The position numbers were made by a program, and so were the translations under genes. A stretch of DNA of 46,354 nt from an uncultured Thiothrix sp. (GTDB lineage Bacteria; Pseudomonadota; Gammaproteobacteria; Thiotrichales; Thiotrichaceae), in assembly GCF_937873765.1 (NCBI RefSeq), contig NZ_CALMZC010000048.1, positions 1 to 46,354 on the forward strand. Direction: 5' to 3'. Each line of letters opens with the position of its first letter. The stretch's first letter is position 1. Shown piece after piece: positions 1 through 6,361 of the stretch. The notes beneath the pieces are model-generated. The model was not told where the DNA came from and did not search any database. It was given only the letters and a program-made list of their open reading frames with translations.

Positions 1-245
1 AGCAACGCATTTAAGAGGGTACTCACCAGTGCTAAGAAGCCCATCGCTGGGTAGGGGTCGTAGAACCACCACACCACGAGGCAACTGAATAAGCACATCG
101 GCAGATGTAAGCCTGCAAACACCATAGCGACTAATGCACCATAGGTATCAGCGACTAGATACACTTTGAGCACCGCGAAGATAAGCGCACCTAACGCGGT
201 CAACTTCACCGCATAGGGCAATATATGGGTAAGGGTAGTGTTCAT
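1..245 (-). CDS. Partial small membrane protein, runs off the left edge
   Basis: The frame opens with ATG at 245..243 and stays open to the window edge, giving 81 residues without a stop. The visible part is mostly hydrophobic, with probable membrane segments near residues 10-30 and 36-60 and a Trp-Trp-Phe-Tyr stretch near residue 63. The start overlaps the stop of the gene before it as ATGA, so the two are probably translationally coupled. I recognise no family. Its place at the end of a run of overlapping small genes in an integrated element suggests a mobile-element gene, but that is inference. Confidence 0.55.
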   Translation of the reverse strand, partial: MNTTLTHILPYAVKLTALGALIFAVLKVYLVADTYGALVAMVFAGLHLPMCLFSCLVVWWFYDPYPAMGFLALVSTLLNAL

Positions 246-448
246 GCCTGCCCCCTTGTCTCAACAGAGTTAGGGAACATTAGCCGATCTATTTCATCGG
301 CTAAATCAGAACAAGCCCATAAGTAGGACATTTGAATTTTATCGTTGTACGTGGTGAAGTCTTTGCACATGCTGACAGACAAAAGGGCGCGTAACTGGCT
401 AAGCTTTCTTCCAACAACGTCCATTTCACAAGAGTCTAAAGCAATCAT
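242..448 (-). CDS. Small hypothetical protein (68 aa), middle of a coupled trio
   Basis: This 68-residue acidic protein has no domain I recognise. It has no obvious signal peptide or membrane segment; residues 44-58 could form a helix around Trp-Ala-Cys-Ser-Asp-Leu-Ala-Asp-Glu. Both ends overlap neighbours by four bases as ATGA (446-448 and 242-245), a compact layout common in phage and plasmid operons. That layout is the main reason to accept it as a gene. Confidence 0.5.
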   Translation of the reverse strand: MIALDSCEMDVVGRKLSQLRALLSVSMCKDFTTYNDKIQMSYLWACSDLADEIDRLMFPNSVETRGQA

Positions 449-705
449 GCTTGCACCTCCTGAACAGCATCAGCTTGTTCAATGTGTGCAATTAGACCTA
501 ACACGGCATCTTTGATTTTCTTATCACGAGGGAAGCGTTTAACTAACTCATGCAAGGGTGCTGTGTCTTTATTGGCAGCAGCATGAACAAAAACCCGAGT
601 AATGAATTTATTGACCTCACTTGATGCAAGGCAAACTTCTATAAATTCGCGCTCCAGTTCATCGCGGTCAGTGTGTGCGCAAGCCTGCGCTGTGCTAGTA
701 TTCAT
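445..705 (-). CDS. Small hypothetical protein (86 aa), first gene of a coupled trio
   Basis: An 86-residue protein, probably all-helical, with no recognised domain. An AGGATTC-like ribosome-binding sequence lies just upstream of ATG 705..703, while the following gene starts inside its stop codon. It is therefore probably the promoter-proximal gene of a three-gene unit reading leftwards and out of the window. The context is an integrated element; function is unknown. Confidence 0.5.
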   Translation of the reverse strand: MNTSTAQACAHTDRDELEREFIEVCLASSEVNKFITRVFVHAAANKDTAPLHELVKRFPRDKKIKDAVLGLIAHIEQADAVQEVQA

Positions 706-790
706 AATTGCTGAATCCTCATTAAATTTAGTCGTTTATCGGTATTTAGCAAGGTTGTTTAGGGGGTGAGATACCTAAACAGCCCTTAAG

Positions 791-815
791 CGCCTCCACT
801 GGCTGGGGGCGTTTT
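791..815. terminator. Hairpin with T-run on the + strand side
   Basis: CGCCTCCA (791-798) can pair with TGGGGGCG (804-811) across a 5-base loop with one G-T pair, followed on the + strand by TTTTCG. It looks like an intrinsic terminator read rightwards, but no rightward gene precedes it. Read leftwards it follows the stop of the gene at 819-1028 and lacks a T-run. Role uncertain. Confidence 0.3.
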
Positions 816-818
816 CGT

Positions 819-1028
819 TTATGGGTTCATAGCTTGACTGATCCCTTCAAGCCGTCCGCGCTCGAAAGCCTGCTGTTCTAATCGTCCCATCATTAAATCT
901 TGCAGAATCGTGACTACTTCCGCGTTCATGCTGCGATTGTTGCCAAGTGCACGCTGCTTTAGCCACTCCTGCACACTCTCAGGCATCCGAAGCCCAAAAG
1001 GTGGTTTCTTCTTGGTGTTGGCTGTCAT
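819..1028 (-). CDS. Arc-type ribbon-helix-helix DNA-binding protein
   Basis: A 69-residue protein of the Arc/Mnt type. The N-terminal part has the beta-strand pattern Pro-Phe-Gly-Leu-Arg-Met-Pro, then two helices containing Asn-Arg-Ser-Met-Asn-Ala-Glu, the usual ribbon-helix-helix layout in which dimers insert a beta sheet into the major groove. It is divergent from a clear paralogue at 1136-1348 that shares the Phe-Gly-Leu-Arg-Met-Pro and Asn-Arg-Ser-(Met/Leu)-Asn-Ala-Glu motifs. The 107-bp gap between them holds repeated GTGAA half-sites, so mutual or self repression is likely. Such proteins are phage repressors or antitoxins; no toxin partner adjoins this one. Confidence 0.8.
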   Translation of the reverse strand: MTANTKKKPPFGLRMPESVQEWLKQRALGNNRSMNAEVVTILQDLMMGRLEQQAFERGRLEGISQAMNP

Positions 1029-1047
1029 TTCATAACCTTTTTGTTAT

Positions 1048-1077
1048 ACGGTGAAGCTATTATAATTTCACGGTGAA
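1048..1077. promoter_or_regulatory. Candidate operator between divergent Arc-type genes
   Basis: ACGGTGAA occurs at 1048-1055 and again at 1070-1077, exactly 22 bp apart (two helical turns). The second copy is part of the 11-bp palindrome TTCACGGTGAA at 1067-1077. A TATAAT hexamer on the minus strand (1064..1059) sits between the copies. The repeats lie midway between the two ribbon-helix-helix genes, the expected position for their shared operator. Which protein binds is inference. Confidence 0.5.
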
Positions 1078-1135
1078 TATATTAAGTCAATATCAAATTA
1101 GCTACACTGTGCAATCAGAATAAAAAGGCTAGCTT

Positions 1136-1348
1136 ATGAGTAGGGACGTGAATCCTTTCGGTCTGCGAATGCCGCCCGAATTAAAAGAAGAATTAGAAGT
1201 GTTGGCAGAACAGAACCGCCGTTCGTTGAATGCTGAAATAATTGTGCGTCTTGAAGAAAGCGTGAAACGTGAAGGCTTAACCTGCATTACAGCGGAAGAA
1301 GTACGCCAGATTGTAGAGCAAGCTCTCGCCAAAGCAGGCAAAGGCTGA
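1136..1348 (+). CDS. Arc-type ribbon-helix-helix DNA-binding protein
   Basis: A 70-residue paralogue of the divergent protein at 819-1028. Residues 6-42 carry the beta strand Pro-Phe-Gly-Leu-Arg-Met-Pro and a two-helix segment with Asn-Arg-Arg-Ser-Leu-Asn-Ala-Glu, typical of Arc. The C-terminal 25 residues form an additional predicted helix. The stop overlaps the next gene's ATG (1348), so this regulator is co-transcribed and probably coupled with the eroded antitoxin-like gene that follows. Confidence 0.8.
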   Translation: MSRDVNPFGLRMPPELKEELEVLAEQNRRSLNAEIIVRLEESVKREGLTCITAEEVRQIVEQALAKAGKG

Positions 1349-1602
1349 TGACGACTAAAATACAACCCTTTGATCTATCTGCACATCTACAGACTGATGA
1401 AAATATCCGTGAATTTCTGGATATTATGTTAGAGGAAAACGGGGCAGAAGGTTTTGAACAAGCCTTAGTGTATGTTGCCAAGGCTAAAGGTATGGCTAAT
1501 CTTTTACCGACCCAATCCACACTAAGCCAGCTTCCTTTGAGCGTGATAGATCAAATCATCCATACCCTAGGCTTGCGGTTGTCAGTACGACTTGCGTCAT
1601 GA
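1348..1602 (+). CDS. Eroded HigA-like antitoxin copy lacking the helix-turn-helix
   Basis: An 84-residue protein whose N-terminus (leading segment with Lys/Gln-Thr-Asp-Glu, then a Glu-Glu-Asn/Ala-Gly stretch) and C-terminal motif His-(Thr/Ala)-Leu-Gly-Leu-Arg-Leu-Ser-Val-Arg match the complete antitoxin at 1742-2047. The middle differs: where the intact protein has its DNA-recognition helices, roughly residues 57-82, this one has a shorter unrelated stretch of Ser/Thr/Gln/Leu. The DNA-binding part thus appears replaced or lost while both flanks survive. No toxin gene is coupled to it. It could be a relic or a protein that still contacts the toxin. Confidence 0.6.
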   Translation: MTTKIQPFDLSAHLQTDENIREFLDIMLEENGAEGFEQALVYVAKAKGMANLLPTQSTLSQLPLSVIDQIIHTLGLRLSVRLAS

Positions 1603-1741
1603 TCATTGAAGAACAGCAAAAACTAAGCGCTATCCCAATTTTTTGAGAATTAGTAATAACTGCTAGATCAATGACTTAGTGTGTTTTTTCTGCGTCACCC
1701 AACACACAAGTACTAGGTGACTAGTAGGAATGGAAGCAAGC

Positions 1742-2047
1742 TTAAGCGGCTAAGGTGCGTACACTCAAGCGCAAACCCAGCGCATGAATGACCTTCAAAA
1801 TGGTCGCAAATTCGGGATTACCTTCACCTGATAGTGCCTTATAAAGATTTTCTCTAGCCAGCCCGGTTTCACGCGCTAATTGCGTCATACCCCGCGCCCG
1901 TGCGACTACCCCTAAAGCACGAGCAATAAACGCGGGATCAGCACCCGCTTCTTCCATGCAAGCATCTAAATAAGCCTGCATATCTTCATCGGTTTTCAAA
2001 TACTCTGCAGAGTCGTAACGGCTAAATCCTTGGGGCATGATGGGCAT
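1742..2047 (-). CDS. HigA-type antitoxin (addiction module antidote, HTH)
   Basis: A 101-residue protein of the addiction-module antidote family. The central part, residues 50-88, has a Cro/C1-like helix-turn-helix reading Thr-Gln-Leu-Ala-Arg-Glu-Thr-Gly-Leu-Ala-Arg-Glu-Asn-Leu-Tyr-Lys-Ala-Leu. The C-terminal His-Ala-Leu-Gly-Leu-Arg-Leu-Ser-Val is typical of the family. It overlaps the 3' end of the upstream toxin gene by 26 bases; an internal ATG at 2038 is an alternative start with less overlap. Toxin-first order is characteristic of HigBA. It is expected to bind the toxin and repress the module's promoter. Confidence 0.85.
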   Translation of the reverse strand: MPIMPQGFSRYDSAEYLKTDEDMQAYLDACMEEAGADPAFIARALGVVARARGMTQLARETGLARENLYKALSGEGNPEFATILKVIHALGLRLSVRTLAA

Positions 2048-2339
2048 CCTCCCATGCTTTAATCAGTTGCTTAGCTTGCTCAATATCGCGCTGCTGCGTG
2101 GATTTATCGCCACCACAAAGCAAGATTAGCAATACTTGGCCTTGTTGTTTGAAGTACACGCGATAACCTGCACCCTGATGAATTCTTGCCTCACTTAAGC
2201 CTTCACCAATGGGAGCGACATCCCCTAAATTCCCGCCGGCCATGCGGTCAATGCGGGCTTGAATCCGCACCCTAGTTGATCGGTCACGTAATCCGGCTAA
2301 CCATGCTGAAAACTCATCACTTTGAAAGACTTCAAACAT
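2022..2339 (-). CDS. HigB/RelE-type toxin (addiction module killer protein)
   Basis: A 105-residue basic protein of the RelE/HigB superfamily, in the subgroup paired with HTH antidotes. It shows the family pattern of a helical N-terminus (Phe-Ser-Ala-Trp-Leu near 12-16), Arg-Ile-Asp-Arg-Met near 29-33, a Gly-Glu-Gly-Leu-Ser-Glu-Ala-Arg-Ile segment, Gly-Tyr-Arg-Val-Tyr-Phe near 59-64, and Leu-Leu-Cys-Gly-Gly-Asp-Lys-Ser near 73-80. Family members cleave mRNA at the ribosome. The gene precedes and overlaps its antitoxin gene, so the pair forms one leftward operon. Confidence 0.85.
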   Translation of the reverse strand: MFEVFQSDEFSAWLAGLRDRSTRVRIQARIDRMAGGNLGDVAPIGEGLSEARIHQGAGYRVYFKQQGQVLLILLCGGDKSTQQRDIEQAKQLIKAWEDAHHAPRI

Positions 2340-2600
2340 TACTGTATCTCATAGATTACAGATAATAAGCATAACAAGTTTGCTACTCACCACAAGATTT
2401 AATTCAAAAAAGCTAGCGCTTGGTTCTAAAATTAGACATTAATGCTTGATTGGGCTTTGATTAAAACCACTAAGCCATTGAATTTACTTAAAAGAACGAA
2501 TTTCGTAGTTTTGAACCTATGCGCCTTGGTGAACTTTTAAGATAGCTTGCTAGTCTTATCTGAGATACATTGTAACTCACTTTAAATAGAGGCTAAGACG

Positions 2601-2861
2601 ATGGCTAGCACCATGATTCATATACGGATTGATGAAGAACTTAAGAATAATGCCACCCAAGCACTGGCTGCAATGGGCTTGACGGTATCCGATGCGGTGC
2701 GCTTGTTGCTGACTCGGGTCGCTGCTGAACAAAGCTTTCCGTTTGCGCTGAAAGTACCTAATGCTGAAACGGTTGCAGCGATGCAAGAAGCACGAGCGAT
2801 AACCCGCGCCCGTTTTAGTTCAGTCGATGAATTATTTCAGTGCTTAGACCATGAGCACTAA
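2601..2861 (+). CDS. RelB/DinJ-family antitoxin
   Basis: An 86-residue protein with the RelB/DinJ N-terminal ribbon-helix-helix: Ile-His-Ile-Arg-Ile-Asp-Glu-Glu-Leu-Lys, then Ala-Leu-Ala-Ala-Met-Gly-Leu-Thr-Val-Ser-Asp-Ala-Val-Arg-Leu. The segment Ser-Phe-Pro-Phe-Ala-Leu-Lys-Val-Pro-Asn near residues 45-54 is the conserved toxin-contacting motif of DinJ. A GAGG box 8 bases ahead supports ATG 2601; ATG 2613 is an alternative. It overlaps the toxin gene by 11 bases, the usual antitoxin-first order. Confidence 0.88.
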   Translation: MASTMIHIRIDEELKNNATQALAAMGLTVSDAVRLLLTRVAAEQSFPFALKVPNAETVAAMQEARAITRARFSSVDELFQCLDHEH

Positions 2862-3162
2862 ACGTGCTAATTTGCCGCGCATGGCAGACTACACCAAGGC
2901 ATTTATTAAGGATTGGCAACGGCTCACCTACTCAGGTCGGTACAACATGAAACAACTCAAGGAAGCCATGTTGTTATTAATTGCCAACGATGAACCCTTG
3001 CCTGCTGAATGGTTGGATCATGCGCTAGTCGGTGACTGGAACGACCATCGAGAATGTCATATTGGTGGTGACTTCCTATTGATCTACCGTTTAGAGAAGC
3101 AAGGTAAGCAGGAATTAATCATCTTCTCTCGAACAGGCACGCATGCAGAACTGTTTGAATAA
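2851..3162 (+). CDS. YafQ-type mRNA interferase toxin
   Basis: A 103-residue RelE-superfamily toxin of the YafQ type. Typical marks are Leu-Pro-Ala-Glu-Trp-Leu-Asp-His-Ala-Leu near 50-59, Gly-Asp-Trp near 62-64, Glu-Cys-His-Ile-Gly near 69-73, Asp-Phe-Leu-Leu-Ile-Tyr-Arg near 75-81, and a terminal Arg-Thr-Gly-Thr-His-Ala-Glu-Leu-Phe. The conserved His and Asp positions match the YafQ active-site region. ATG 2881 would give the more usual length of about 93 residues and cannot be excluded. It is coupled to the DinJ-like gene. Confidence 0.85.
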   Translation: MSTKRANLPRMADYTKAFIKDWQRLTYSGRYNMKQLKEAMLLLIANDEPLPAEWLDHALVGDWNDHRECHIGGDFLLIYRLEKQGKQELIIFSRTGTHAELFE

Positions 3163-3186
3163 CCCTAGACACGTATGCGTTCCCGT

Positions 3187-3486
3187 TTACGTTGTGTAGC
3201 TCGTATCGGTAACAGGTTCAGTGCTTGCGTCAACTTCGGCTTTGACTTCTTCGGAGGCGGAGAGGTAGGCGATGGCTGTATTGATTGAATCGAAATGCGA
3301 ACTGTAGTTCGTATTTGAATCAATAAGTTGAGGCATTTCTTTAGCAAGTTTTATATATTTCTGCGATTGCCTCGCAGTCACCCTGCAATTTTCCTCTATC
3401 CAAGTTAGCCACTCGCCATGTGCGCAAGCCGCTTTAGCTTGTATCAGTTTCTCCCCGCACTTTGTAGCATACTGAATTGCGGTCAT
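3187..3486 (-). CDS. DUF3102-like phage/plasmid protein, probably N-terminally shortened
   Basis: A 99-residue protein with the DUF3102 signature: Ala-Ile-Gln-Tyr-Ala-Thr-Lys-Cys-Gly-Glu-Lys-Leu-Ile-Gln-Ala-Lys, then His-Gly-Glu-Trp-Leu-Thr-Trp-Ile-Glu-Glu-Asn, then a helix typical of DNA-associated phage proteins. Members usually have an additional N-terminal helix, missing here: the in-frame codons upstream of ATG 3486 hit a stop after 15 residues. The start overlaps as ATGA the end of a truncated frame at 3483-3659, so the upstream region may be a deletion or frameshift scar. Confidence 0.6.
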   Translation of the reverse strand: MTAIQYATKCGEKLIQAKAACAHGEWLTWIEENCRVTARQSQKYIKLAKEMPQLIDSNTNYSSHFDSINTAIAYLSASEEVKAEVDASTEPVTDTSYTT

Positions 3487-3659
3487 AGCGGCTTGCTGTG
3501 CGCTGCGATACCTGCTTGTATGGCTACTAGTTCAGTCCAGTGCTTTTTCATACATCCAGCGGCTCTAAAATTCGGGTGCTGTGAATCGTATTCGTTGAGG
3601 CTTGGCATTTTACCCGCTATCTCGAATGTGAACTGGTACGAGCGACTACAAATAGCCAA
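3483..3659 (-). pseudogene. RusA-like N-terminal fragment
   Basis: A 58-residue frame that could start at TTG 3659. It contains Phe-Thr-Phe-Glu-Ile-Ala-Gly-Lys-Met-Pro-Ser-Leu-Asn-Glu-Tyr and later Met-Lys-Lys-His-Trp-Thr-Glu-Leu. This resembles the first half of RusA-like phage endonucleases, where a Pro-Ser-Leu-Asn-Glu-Tyr segment precedes a basic helix. The expected second half with the acidic active-site motif (Arg-Arg-Asp-x-Asp-Asn) is absent; the frame ends at TGA 3485..3483 inside the start of the DUF3102-like gene. The RusA assignment is from memory of the motif and is tentative. Confidence 0.35.
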
Positions 3660-3735
3660 CTAACAACAGTAGTAGTAAGTGATAATAGCTGTCAGAAGTC
3701 GCCGTTCACACCCCCAAAACTGTCATAATGTAGCG

Positions 3736-3927
3736 ATGAAACCAGCTATCTATTTATCAACAAACGATGTACTGAAATACTTTCATGGAAATGTGTCCTT
3801 AGCTAGCAAAGTACTTGGCATTCAGCGCACTGCTTTCTATCCAGCTATTCAGCGCGGTTACTTTGGGCACAAATTAAGCCAGCGCATTTTGATTGCACTC
3901 AGGGCATTGAGCCATGACCCAGCCTGA
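3736..3927 (+). CDS. Cro-like small DNA-binding protein
   Basis: Starting at ATG 3736 gives 63 residues. Residues 8-40 fit a Cro-type helix-turn-helix: a Tyr-Phe-His-Gly-Asn segment, Leu-Ala-Ser-Lys-Val-Leu-Gly-Ile, then Thr-Ala-Phe-Tyr-Pro-Ala-Ile-Gln-Arg-Gly. This is the pattern of phage Cro proteins that read an operator as dimers. The gene overlaps the next one by 14 bases, suggesting one transcript. It is divergent from the DUF3102-like gene, as in phage early control regions. Confidence 0.6.
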   Translation: MKPAIYLSTNDVLKYFHGNVSLASKVLGIQRTAFYPAIQRGYFGHKLSQRILIALRALSHDPA

Positions 3928-4480
3928 TCCTGCATTGATGCTGCCCTTGTCTGGACTAAGGCCAAAGCACCGTAAGTTAAAACTTCCTTTGATAAAAGCT
4001 GATATTCCAGCTAGTAAGCAACTGAAGTTAATCGGCATTCATCAAATCGCAGAATCGCTTATGCAAGGTTTCACGATCCTAGAGATTTGCCAATACCTTG
4101 GCATCACCCTTAAATCGTTTCATCACTGGGTGCAACGGCTTCCCTCTGAAGATCGCCTGTTGATATATCTTGCACGTGTGGCTTTTTATGAGCAGCAGCT
4201 TGCTTGGTATTACCAAGAAGGACTCGCGTTACTTAATCAAACCTACCCTTTTTCATTAACTGATAACCTTGATCAAGACCTAGAACGTATAGGTAAATGG
4301 TCAGCCATTCGTACTATGCGCTTGGAACAACTCAGCCGCTATGCAAACAAGGTTTTGATTGCACTCAATCGCTATGATGGCTATGTGCAGCGGATTGGTG
4401 GCTCAGACAATGAGAAAGGCCAGAAAACCTTAGTGGTTTCATCTGAACACTATCAGCAAGGTATGAGCTTCACAGACTAG
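3914..4480 (+). CDS. Phage-type HTH protein, possibly terminase small subunit-like
   Basis: A 188-residue protein. Residues 40-75 form a helix-turn-helix (Ile-Ala-Glu-Ser-Leu-Met-Gln-Gly-Phe-Thr-Ile-Leu-Glu-Ile-Cys, then Leu-Gly-Ile-Thr-Leu-Lys-Ser-Phe-His-His-Trp). A helix with Ala-Arg-Val-Ala-Phe-Tyr-Glu-Gln-Gln follows, then a C-terminal segment with an Arg-rich helix and Asn-Arg-Tyr-Asp-Gly-Tyr. The order resembles Sf6-type terminase small subunits, which bind packaging sites, but the match is loose. No terminase large subunit is nearby, so it is either a remnant or a different DNA-binding protein. Confidence 0.4.
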   Translation: MTQPDPALMLPLSGLRPKHRKLKLPLIKADIPASKQLKLIGIHQIAESLMQGFTILEICQYLGITLKSFHHWVQRLPSEDRLLIYLARVAFYEQQLAWYYQEGLALLNQTYPFSLTDNLDQDLERIGKWSAIRTMRLEQLSRYANKVLIALNRYDGYVQRIGGSDNEKGQKTLVVSSEHYQQGMSFTD

Positions 4481-4723
4481 AGGGGCTTCTTTTCTGAATG
4501 CAATCGGCCTTTGAATCCCAACTAGGGGGGGATGGCTTAGCCTCTTCTGGCTTACCCATAGGAGGCGGGTTGTTTCGATAAGGTGGTGAGGTATTGATAG
4601 TTTAAGGGGGGACTCGTTTCACATTCACCATAGGGGCGGGACTCAACGCCTTTCATGTTTTTAGTATTGGAATTGAGCTGCCTTGAAAGGCTAAAGGCGA
4701 TGTATGTTCAGTTTTAGAGGGCT

Positions 4724-4750
4724 GGTGTACTTGGTGTACTTGGTGTACTT
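4724..4750 (+). repeat. Three exact tandem copies of GGTGTACTT
   Basis: GGTGTACTT occurs at 4724-4732, 4733-4741 and 4742-4750 without spacers. The same unit reappears at 4898-4924, in inverse orientation at 4951-4959, and twice ahead of the integrase gene at 6362-6382. I found no exact copy elsewhere in the window, so the repeat is tied to the integrase region. It may be a binding site for the integrase, a directionality factor, a repressor or a replication protein. Confidence 0.85.
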
Positions 4751-4897
4751 ATAATCCGACCATTAAGGGGCTGGCGCGCTCTATTGCCTTTCTTGCTTAC
4801 TTATTAATCATTTTGTTCGTTTATTGTTCTAATTTTAAACAAATATCTATTAATTAATAAATTTAACTAATAATAATGGTTAATAATTAATCAAATT

Positions 4898-4924
4898 GAT
4901 GTACTTAGTGTACTTGGTGTACTT
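4898..4924 (+). repeat. Second triplet of the 9-bp repeat, two units degenerate
   Basis: GATGTACTT (4898-4906), AGTGTACTT (4907-4915) and GGTGTACTT (4916-4924) follow each other directly. The last copy is exact and the first two differ by one base each. The triplet closes the AT-rich stretch that begins after the first triplet. Confidence 0.8.
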
Positions 4925-4950
4925 ATCTTCCAAATGACTTTAAAACTGAG

Positions 4951-4959
4951 AAGTACACC
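4951..4959 (-). repeat. Single inverted copy of the 9-bp repeat
   Basis: AAGTACACC at 4951-4959 is the exact reverse complement of GGTGTACTT and lies 27 bp after the second triplet, forming an inverted pair with it. Confidence 0.7.
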
Positions 4960-5056
4960 AGCAGTGAGATTTAGGGTATTTTTTGCACAATTTGATAAAT
5001 GAGTATTTTCAGTACTAATTTGTACTTTTCATGCATCAGGTGAAAATTACAGGCAC

Positions 5057-5082
5057 AAAAAAACCGGAGCATGTCCGGCTTT
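5057..5082 (-). terminator. Intrinsic terminator of the integrase gene
   Basis: On the minus strand, CCGGA (5078..5074) and TCCGG (5068..5064) pair across a 5-base loop and are followed by seven T residues (5063..5057). It begins about 25 bases after the integrase stop codon, the expected position. Confidence 0.8.
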
Positions 5083-5106
5083 GGTAGTGGTCTAAAATGG
5101 TAGTAT

Positions 5107-6345
5107 TTAAGCTTGGCGAAAAGTTAGAACATTGTCTGCTGTATGGCCGTGGATAATCTCGTCCAACTTACGCGCCCAAGCTTCAAGTGCCTGCTGTTTC
5201 TCCTTGGCGTAATCATGTCGGTCATAGATACCGCCGACTGAACTATCTTTATGATTAATCACTTTATCTTGGACAAGCCGATTAAAACCTAACTTACTAA
5301 TCCCGGTGGTGAGTGTGCGCCTTAAATCATGGGGTGTTGGCCGTGGCTCAATTTCCCACGCGACCTTGGCACTCTCCATCACGGCGGGTAAGGTAGAAGA
5401 ATCTTTTGACTCCCCTTCCCTATTAATCAGTAAATAGCCTTTACGACTATGCGGGCGTAACTCTTCAATAATCTGCTTTGCCCTATCGGTTAAAAAAACA
5501 GTATGAGGCACTGAGTTTTTGGGGTCAGGTATCAACCACCAGTCACCTTGAATATGCTTCTCTTGCATAGAACAAATTTCATCAACCCGCTGGCCTGTAA
5601 CCAGAGCCAACTTTAAGGCGCTATTGGTCGCTAAATCACACTTATTTGAATGTAGCCACTGCCAAAGCAAACGAACCTCATTGTCAGACAGCACCCGTGT
5701 TCTCGCTTCCTCATCTAACTTCTTAATGCCCTTTGCCGGGTTCTCTTGAATCAAGTCACGCTCAAAGGCAAAGGCGAAGTACTTAGAAAGTAAAGATAAG
5801 AGCCGATTTCTTGCAACCAGCGCGCCCGTATCCTCTTTTTTATCCAGTAGTGCTATGACATGACCACGCCTTACCGCATCGATTTTTAGGCTACCTAATA
5901 CGGGTATCACGTCAGCCTTTAACTGTCGCTCATCTTCTGCCCATGATTTCTTTTTAGGCTTGGCGTAGCGCTGAATATAAGTATCTGCAAACTCACTGAC
6001 GGTTGGCATAGCGACTAGCTCTTGTGCTTTCAGATCACGCTCTATAGCTGGATCAATCCCCGCCTTTATTTGGGTACGCTGTTGTGCATGGATTGCACGT
6101 GCTTGCCCTAAGGCCGCGCTTAGCTCGGTTTCCTTAGTTGACTTAGAAATTTCAGGCACAGCTAAAGTAAAAACGCGCCGTTGTGCATTGATCTTGTAAC
6201 GATGAATGAACACACCTAGTCCGGTGCTATAGACGCGCAAGTATAAACCGCTAGCCGTCGCGTCCTTATACTCTTCTTGCCCTGATTCTGGTGGTGTGCT
6301 GAGTGCTGATTTGACGCCTTTATGATTGGTGTAGGTATTAGCCAT
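5107..6345 (-). CDS. Tyrosine-recombinase integrase of a tRNA-targeting element
   Basis: A 412-residue integrase of the P4/DUF4102 type. Residues 1-95 form the arm-binding domain with Gly-Leu-Tyr-Leu-Arg-Val, residues 110-205 the SAM-like core-binding domain, and residues 215-400 the catalytic domain. Catalytic residues are visible: Arg253 (Gly-Gln-Arg-Val-Asp-Glu), His339 and Arg342 (Pro-His-Asp-Leu-Arg-Arg-Thr), His365 (Asn-His-Lys) and nucleophile Tyr374 (Ile-Tyr-Asp-Arg-His). It catalyses site-specific insertion and excision. AAGGA lies 10 bases before the ATG. Two 9-bp repeats sit just upstream of that, and a tRNA-Thr fragment follows at 6498, the probable attachment site. The gene looks intact. 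Confidence 0.95.
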   Translation of the reverse strand: MANTYTNHKGVKSALSTPPESGQEEYKDATASGLYLRVYSTGLGVFIHRYKINAQRRVFTLAVPEISKSTKETELSAALGQARAIHAQQRTQIKAGIDPAIERDLKAQELVAMPTVSEFADTYIQRYAKPKKKSWAEDERQLKADVIPVLGSLKIDAVRRGHVIALLDKKEDTGALVARNRLLSLLSKYFAFAFERDLIQENPAKGIKKLDEEARTRVLSDNEVRLLWQWLHSNKCDLATNSALKLALVTGQRVDEICSMQEKHIQGDWWLIPDPKNSVPHTVFLTDRAKQIIEELRPHSRKGYLLINREGESKDSSTLPAVMESAKVAWEIEPRPTPHDLRRTLTTGISKLGFNRLVQDKVINHKDSSVGGIYDRHDYAKEKQQALEAWARKLDEIIHGHTADNVLTFRQA

Positions 6346-6361
6346 AACTGTTGATCCTTAC

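Larger units (their letters stand above)
4481..5106. other. 626-bp non-coding region with repeats and an AT-rich core
   Basis: I see no convincing gene. The left third is rich in runs of G (around 4526, 4609 and 4635). Two triplets of a 9-bp repeat (4724-4750 and 4898-4924) bracket a strongly AT-rich segment of roughly 4,790-4,897, made of TTAAT-like steps. A single inverted copy follows at 4951-4959. The integrase terminator closes the region. The combination resembles a replication origin or a recombination control region; neither is proven. Confidence 0.6.

Noticed and set aside
1680..1710. GTGTGTT/AACACAC hairpin between the antitoxin copies.
   Set aside because: The 15-base loop and lack of a T-run after the stem make a terminator call weak.
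2343..2569. TGAGATACA is present ahead of both toxin-antitoxin modules (2343-2351 on the minus strand, 2561-2569 on the plus strand).
   Set aside because: The two copies sit at different distances from the start codons (about 4 and 32 bases) and have no symmetry, so a shared operator is not supported.
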